A stretch of DNA of 64,000 bases from positions 311,088,512 through 311,152,511 of the forward strand of contig CM060846.1 in assembly GCA_030762175.1 (NCBI GenBank), written 5' to 3'. Shown here piece by piece: positions 57,790 through 64,000 of the stretch (position 1 is its first letter; every line of letters begins with the position of its first letter). This DNA comes from Metallyticus violacea. Its lineage: Eukaryota; Arthropoda; Insecta; Mantodea; Metallyticidae. The position numbers were made by a program, and so were the translations under genes. The notes below the pieces were generated by a model. That model was not told the origin of the DNA. It saw nothing but the letters and a program-made list of their open reading frames with translations, and made no database searches.

Positions 57790-58765
57790 GTGAGTAATAG
57801 CATTCAATATAAAATAATTTTAATCGCTTGACAATGGGATCCCGAGAAGCAAAACCGCCCAGCAAGAAGACTGGGGTGGGACGTGACCAATTTTGGGGAG
57901 GGGGAGGATTACGCTCAATGGCTACGATATCGAAGTGGGGGGAGACGAGGGACCTCCATCCTTGACGTGATAGCATCGCCTAATTATTGGTCTGAAGTCT
58001 ACACCTGCTAGGCACAAGGAAGTGACGCTTTTTATTGGCACTCTATAGGCTACAGCATTAGCATTGCTTCATGGGAAACTTTAGAATGAGCGCTTGTTCT
58101 AAAACCACCTTTAACTTCTACAATTACACAGTTGTGATCAAAATGCATTCTCTTCAAGCAGCACAGCCTTGCTCGTCAATAATGACCCTGAAATATCGCG
58201 AAAAAGATTAAAAGCTTTAAAACAATGTTGATTAACGTGTTTTTATTTTTTTAAATCTAGTTTCTTGCCATTTTTATTCAAGAATCAATCCCTATTTTTT
58301 AAACCTTTCTTCATGCACGATTTTTTATATTTACTTGCGAATTTGCATTATTTTTTAATTTGGATTTCATTGTTATTGCACTTAAATAATGTATAATATG
58401 GAGTTTCTTAGTATTTGTATTTAAAAAGGCTACAAAAATCACGTTTATTCTTTAAACTTCCTTCACATATCAGATTTTAGAGCTACACCCATATTTACAA
58501 ATACTCGTGCTTATGCAAATGCTTACGCTTATGCTTTTCAAAAAGCTTTAAAAAGCCGTTTATTAACATTAAGAACTGTGTACATATTTTTTATAAATAA
58601 CATAGCACATTATATTTCATTTAATTTTTCTCGAAAACTATAAGCACAGTGAAATAGGTGCTTGCCGGTTTGTAGTTGGGCGGAGAATGAATGTGATTTT
58701 TCATTACATCTCTTGGAAATAATTAAAAAATGAACTTCTCTAATACATTTATCAACATTTTTAAA
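57790..58765. other. Gene-free DNA
   Basis: A G-rich patch at 57840-57965 (GGGGAGGGGGAGG) is unassigned. The remainder is very AT-rich. Confidence 0.4.

Positions 58766-58838
<73 letters not shown>
58766..58838. repeat. ATT trinucleotide microsatellite
   Basis: About 24 uninterrupted ATT units over 73 bp. Confidence 0.97.
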
Positions 58839-58839
<1 letters not shown>

Positions 58840-60071
58840 AATATTTCTGAATATTGCATTTCTCAATACTTTAAGTTATTTTAACGTGAATGAAAAACAA
58901 GCATGAGAAAACTCACATAATTAGTTGGAATAGTTTATAAGAAAATATATATTCAGGTGTTAAACTTAAGCTTGCAGAAAATGGCAAAAATCAAAATTTG
59001 AATTTTTGCATTATAATGTTGCATTCTGACCTGTTTTGTTACACTATTAATGGTATTCTGCTGCATAATTGTGTTTTCATCTATTCCCTTTGCTCCTAGC
59101 TGCTTTTGTTTTCTCCCTCTTTTCTTACTGGATACGATTTATTAATCAGAAATCTGCTTATTGGTAATGTAATTTGGAACTTTTTTACACACCAAATTCC
59201 CACTTTCCTTATAACGTTACTCATTATATTCCCATGATTGAAGCAAGCTCCTGCTTCAATGATGACTGTTTCTATTATGAATCTGGATGAAAAGCTTGCC
59301 TTAAAACATGAATGTCAAATTATCGAATCAAAAACTCGTATTCATTTTGTTTTTTCACCATGTAAACACTTTTTCAGAAGTTCTGGAAGTTTATAAATGT
59401 GTCAGTTGTTTTCATATCAGTCATTTTAAGTGTTACGTGCTATAAACTTAGAGGTTTAAAAGAAGGTTAAAAGCCTTATTTGGAAAATAATATATAATGC
59501 AGTATTCACCAAAGTATAACAAAACATACATAGAGCAAAATTATCTATTTTTTTCGTGTTAATTACCTGTTAAAATGCCACATATAAGTATTTCAAATCA
59601 ACTCAAAGATTATGGGTCTCTACTCATTAATGTACAGCACTCACTTGGTCTTTCATACTACGGATTGTTGACCTTTTTTCCTGGAAATGAGATAACAGTC
59701 ATCCAGCTGTTTTGTTACTTTGACATAATAGGTGTGAGTAATGTGGTGTACCAAACAACAAAAAAACCGAAAACGTTGACACGTCTCTCCAATCTTTTTC
59801 AGTGGGTACATGATTCATGCTTACATATATCGAGTGTGGAAGTAAAAGTAATTAATTTATTCTTAATTTATTAATTAAGGCAGCCTCAGATATATTAAAT
59901 AATATAAGAAACATTCATAGTTACTGCGGAACCTTTGACAATGCTGAAAAATTTCCACACACCTCATGGCTGTGTGCTACTGTTTAGACAGAAGCGATAA
60001 CACTAGACACATGGTGGGATGAGATGGGGTTATTAAGGTTTGTCCCGCACGTTATATATACGTAGTTTACG
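58839..60071. other. Gene-free AT-rich DNA
   Basis: One 99-codon plus frame at 59575-59874 is not recognised. Confidence 0.4.
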
Positions 60072-60350
60072 ACGCGGGTGGCCGAGGGCGTTAAGGCACA
60101 TACTTGTGAAGGGAAGTTCTGCAGTTCTTTTCCCACCAGACCATCCTTCATGACTGAGGATTTTTCTGAGTTTATCCTCAGTTTTCATAAATGATAAATA
60201 CAGGAGAGGTGATCCTATAGTTAGGTCTTGAATCTCCCTTCCTTAAAAACATTCCGTTCCAAATATCATTTCATGTCATGTAGCACCAATGTGTTTGACG
60301 CCTGCGATACCTCAGCACTAAAAATGTGTATTAAACACTTTCAAATAAAT
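60072..60350 (+). mobile_element. SINE-B, full length, diverged
   Basis: Head GACGCGGGTGGCCGAGGGCG (A box intact), a decayed B box (GCAGTTCTTTTCCCACC), ACTGAGGATTTTTCTGAG, TTAGGTCTTGAATCTCCC, TCATTTCATGTCATGTAGCA, tail TATTAAACACTTTC and AAATAAATAAATAAAT. Flanks ATATACGTAG and ATATATGTAA may be a decayed target-site duplication. Confidence 0.88.
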
Positions 60351-60366
60351 AAATAAATATATGTAA

Positions 60367-60391
60367 TGTGTGTGCATGTGCGCGCGCGCGC
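60367..60391. repeat. Alternating purine-pyrimidine tract
   Basis: TGTGTGTGCATGTGCGCGCGCGCGC, 25 bp without interruption, just after the SINE-B tail; a possible Z-DNA former. Confidence 0.85.
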
Positions 60392-63300
60392 CTGTGCTAC
60401 AACCTACAATTTTGAAGATTAAATTATAACCAAACATTATATAAATAGATACTTTGTGCATGAACTTAAACAAATGTTAGGATGTGTCGTTTTAAATAGC
60501 GGGGATTTTCATAGCGAAATATAATATGATTGTGCATTTTTATGAGGAAATTAAATAAAGTTCAGTAATTTTGTTCCACCTAGTTGGGCAGGTTTCGAAA
60601 GCTGTTGCATGGTTTGCCTGTCAGTGTGGTATTAAGATGTCGTTCTGTAGAATTTATGAATTTGGAGACGAAGTTATTGTTCTTTAGAATTTCAAAATTA
60701 ACTCAATTTTCTTTGTTTTTCTTTATAAACATGTTCTCATATACTATTAATTCTGTAGGATTCTGATGTTAATATAATTTTCAAAATATTACTTAAAAAT
60801 CAGAAATTGATCTAAAGTTCAATGCAAAATTATATCCACTACAATAGTTTAGTACTATTTCTTTCAGTTAGATGTCTAACAAAACATTATCTTTTTTGGA
60901 AGATTGTTCACTACGATAGTGTTACAACTAATATAGGGACCTTAACTTTAACATGGCATCTAAAAAAACACCAAGAACTTGCATTAGCACATGTCTCAAT
61001 GTGGTTCTTCTTATGACCAGCCAAGAGGAACAAATACCTTATATCCAAAACTGAAAAAAATATATCGACACTTCGTAAAAGGTAGTAAATAGAGCTATTG
61101 GCAAATGAATTGGAAAACGTGGACTGAAAATTTATGACAGCATACTTTTGTTGGAAATGGCACCTCAAGAAATGATTTTTTTCCGAGCAGGAAATAGCGC
61201 GTACATATTTTGCACCACTTCCGCACAGATTTTTGGTAGGAAATGCGTATTCGAAATTGACAGGCTGAAGATTCTCATTTGAATATGCGCACATGTATTG
61301 GAGACAATGAAAAAAAAAAAGTGAAGACTGTATGGGTAATGTTGTAGTCACATGAATGAAGGAGATGTTGCTCGTTTTCCCTCCCTCTCCACTATAAAGC
61401 TAGGGCTTGACTTAGTCCCAAAGAAGGGGAGTGGCATAAAGGAGAAAAAGCTATTGTGTCCTGACAGTTGGGAGGAGACATTCGCACACGTTTTCATACA
61501 ATGGAAGCCCCTACTGCAAGAGGAGATGAGAAAAGAATCCACATACAACCTCCAGCCAACATTCTTGCTGTATTGCTAAAAATTCAATAAGGCATTTTTC
61601 ACAGGAACTAGGAAATAGTGAAAGTGCGAAGAAAAAAATAATAAAAAGAAAAAGGAGAGGAAACAGTCCGGGGAGATGTCAGAGACGTTGCTCTCCTCCA
61701 TAAATAGGTCTTTATTCCTGAGAGACACGTGGGTTCATGACACTTACGAGACATAAAGTGTCTTTTGTTATCAGAAAATTAAGGCTTATCTATTAGCATT
61801 TATATGTAATATGTTGAACACTTTATAAGTTAAATTGTTCTTAAAACTGAAATGCTGCATTTATTATTAATAATTTGCACATACTTTGAGAAAGTTATAT
61901 CCTCAACTATAAAGAATGTGTAAAATACATTTTTTAAAAGTAAATCTTTTCTCAGTGCTGTATACGGTGTGAGTTTATTGTTTTTCTGATATATCACAAC
62001 TATTTAAAAATGCTTTTAAAATTAATATGCCATGTCTTTCTGGCTGCCATTAATTTTATTGCCAAACAATATCCTAGTCGGTATAATGCCTCTTATACGA
62101 TAATTTGAGGATTTAGATCGGATAATATAGGTGGCAGCTTAATGTGTCCTCTTTCAATTCATCTTTCAGAAAGTCTGCATCTTAAAATTCTCTCACAGTT
62201 TACAGGGATACCATTTTGTTAATGCCAGATATCGTTTTGGAACATATTACTCACGGCAGGAAACAAATTTTGTCAAGTTGGAATGATATTGTTCTGCATT
62301 AGGTATAGATACACATCAAAGATTAGACTTCCTTCAATGAAAAATGGTGCAATTGTGTTAACACAAAATATGTCTGACCATACATTTAATTTTTGTGGTG
62401 ATGCATTATCCAATGTAGATTGGTCGGTAAACAATACTGACAGCTATGTCTATTAACTGCCATTTAGACAAAAATTGACCTCAATAAAAATATTATGTCT
62501 CTTGTAAACTCAAGAGTTTTTGTTTGCCAGTTCTGTGAAACTTTTACAAAATTTACTTCTTCGGTTAAAATCATCTTCCCATAATTCCTGTAAATTTTGT
62601 ATTTTGTATGGTTACCATTTAGTAGATTTCATTAAACTATAAACAGATGATTGACAAGACTGTAATTCCATGCAAAATAGGATGGGCAGTATATATTAAG
62701 AACATTTTCATCATTCAAGCCTTCCGGATTTTCTCTTTTCTTTACGCATTTCTTTCATTGAAATTCTTTACAATTTTTATACTGTAGAATATGTTATGTT
62801 TCTGATTGAATTCTTCTGATTATAAACAATTCACACATCTCTTATTGAGTTCTAATTCTGTCACCACGCTCAACCTTTGTTATACTTGTATTCTTTCCCT
62901 TCAGTGAACTTTTCCATGAACAGCAACACTCTATACTAAGAATAACTAGTTTGTTTTTGAAAAAGTACTAATTCTTTAATTCCTCAAACAGTTTCGTACT
63001 CAATAAAAATGCATGTATATTCTCTTCATAATATTACAAAACACTAAAATAAAAATAAAATAAACATTAAAATACAAATATGAACAAAGCACACATGGTT
63101 CAATGAGAGTAGTTAAAACATTTAAAAATAAGCATAAGCTTCAATTTATGAAAATGGTTCTTTTGTCATACCCTATATATCTGAGGATGACATTGTCTAA
63201 TTTATGTGCAATATATTAATTATATACATCTGAAAGTTCAGTATTTTAAGAAACATTGACATTATAACGGTATAGGCAATGCTCTATAATCATACTAAAG

Positions 63301-63790
63301 ATTGCTTTAGAACTGATTTAAGAGAAATGTGCAATAGAAATTATCTCATCAGTAATCTCTGATGCGCATAGTTAACAAACGGTATTTAAAAACGTTAATG
63401 AATATAGTTCAAAAGTATAATTTGGAACCATTAACTACAACTCAATTTATGTAATTCTGTATCGTAAAGAGGGTGTTCAAAATAAGCGCAATTGCTGCTT
63501 GGTTCTCTTCATGCGCTCAATGAAGATAAGCCAAGTTATGACGAGCATAGTACCTAAGCATAGTACATTTGAGAAAAGAATACGGGTGAAGGGTCTCCTT
63601 TTTTAGCATACAACTCATCCTTTACAGCAAGAGCCTATGGGATTTATCTTCAACACTTCAAATAAGAGGTAGGATTCCGAAAATCCTACGTATAATTTTC
63701 CAGAATAGGCAACCCAAATTTCGCTGTAAGGGTAGTGGAAACAATAGCAGCTGGTTTAACGACCTTCAATACCTGACTACTGAGAAAGTA
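60392..63790. other. Gene-free AT-rich DNA
   Basis: Minus frames at 60911-61351 (146 codons) and 61348-61548, and a plus frame at 61352-61579, lie in a slightly GC-richer patch. I read all three and recognise none. Beyond 61.8 kb nothing stands out. Confidence 0.4.
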
Positions 63791-64000
63791 GATTTGTTTT
63801 ATTTACGGACGACTTTAACATCTCAAGTCATCAGCATCCCATTTAATTCAGGGCGTGAAACGCCGGTAAATTTGCCCAGAGATCTCTTCTTTCACACTTC
63901 AAGTTCTTTTATGTAAATCTATCACACTGGGCTGACGGCTTTACTTTCCTTCCGAAGAAAACCATACTTAGGACATTTACGGCCGAAAATAATCCATCGA
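63791..64000 (-). mobile_element. SINE-A, cut by the window end
   Basis: GATTTGTTTTATTTACGGACG tail, TTTAACATCTCAAGTCATCAGC, AGGGCGTGAAACG, CTTCCGAAGAAAACC, TTTACGGCCGAAAATAATCCATCGA. The tRNA head would continue beyond position 64000. Confidence 0.9.

Overview
This is a clearly AT-rich, intron-like or intergenic stretch of a large eukaryotic genome, most likely an arthropod and probably an insect. The evidence is the set of decayed transposons (mariner/Tc1-like, piggyBac-like, Jockey-like and other non-LTR elements, and a Gypsy-type LTR), several tRNA-derived SINE families, and long reading-frame-poor DNA. I see no intact host gene. There are no prokaryotic operons, rRNA, standalone tRNA genes or CRISPR arrays. 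Family names rest on motifs read by eye; no database search was possible.

The window is a layered graveyard of mobile elements. Six relics show Tc1/mariner-type transposase motifs: about 0.6-1.1 kb (-), 17.7-18.5 kb (-), 36.9-37.5 kb (+), 43.6-44.5 kb (-, with both terminal inverted repeats), 46.4-46.9 kb (-) and 53.5-54.3 kb (-). A seventh fragment lies at 35.1-35.3 kb (-). A piggyBac-like relic (-) lies at 21.3-22.3 kb. Non-LTR retrotransposon C-terminal relics lie at 15.4-16.0 kb, 16.1-17.1 kb and 29.2-29.5 kb (all +). A probable LTR (-) with TATA box, AATAAA, internal repeats and two primer-binding-site-like sequences lies at 51.9-52.9 kb.

At least four tRNA-derived SINE families are scattered over these. 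SINE-A (about 290 bp) and SINE-B (about 285 bp) are the commonest. Several copies keep target-site duplications, which gives an insertion order: SINE-A into a LINE at 16.6 kb; SINE-B next to a Tc1-like relic at 18.6 kb; and at 21.7-22.3 kb a SINE-A inside another SINE-A of opposite orientation, itself inside the piggyBac-like relic.

Other structures are a 45-bp minisatellite (40.9-41.8 kb, open in frame on both strands, with a 180-bp higher-order unit), a 98-bp tandem duplication (8.8 kb), two adjacent perfect hairpins (5.95-6.01 kb), an unnamed dispersed repeat pair (28.5 and 30.4 kb) and an ATT microsatellite (58.8 kb). The best hints of host sequence are a possible 112-bp internal exon at 37.9-38.0 kb (-) and a possible promoter plus first exon at 57.7 kb (+); both are tentative.
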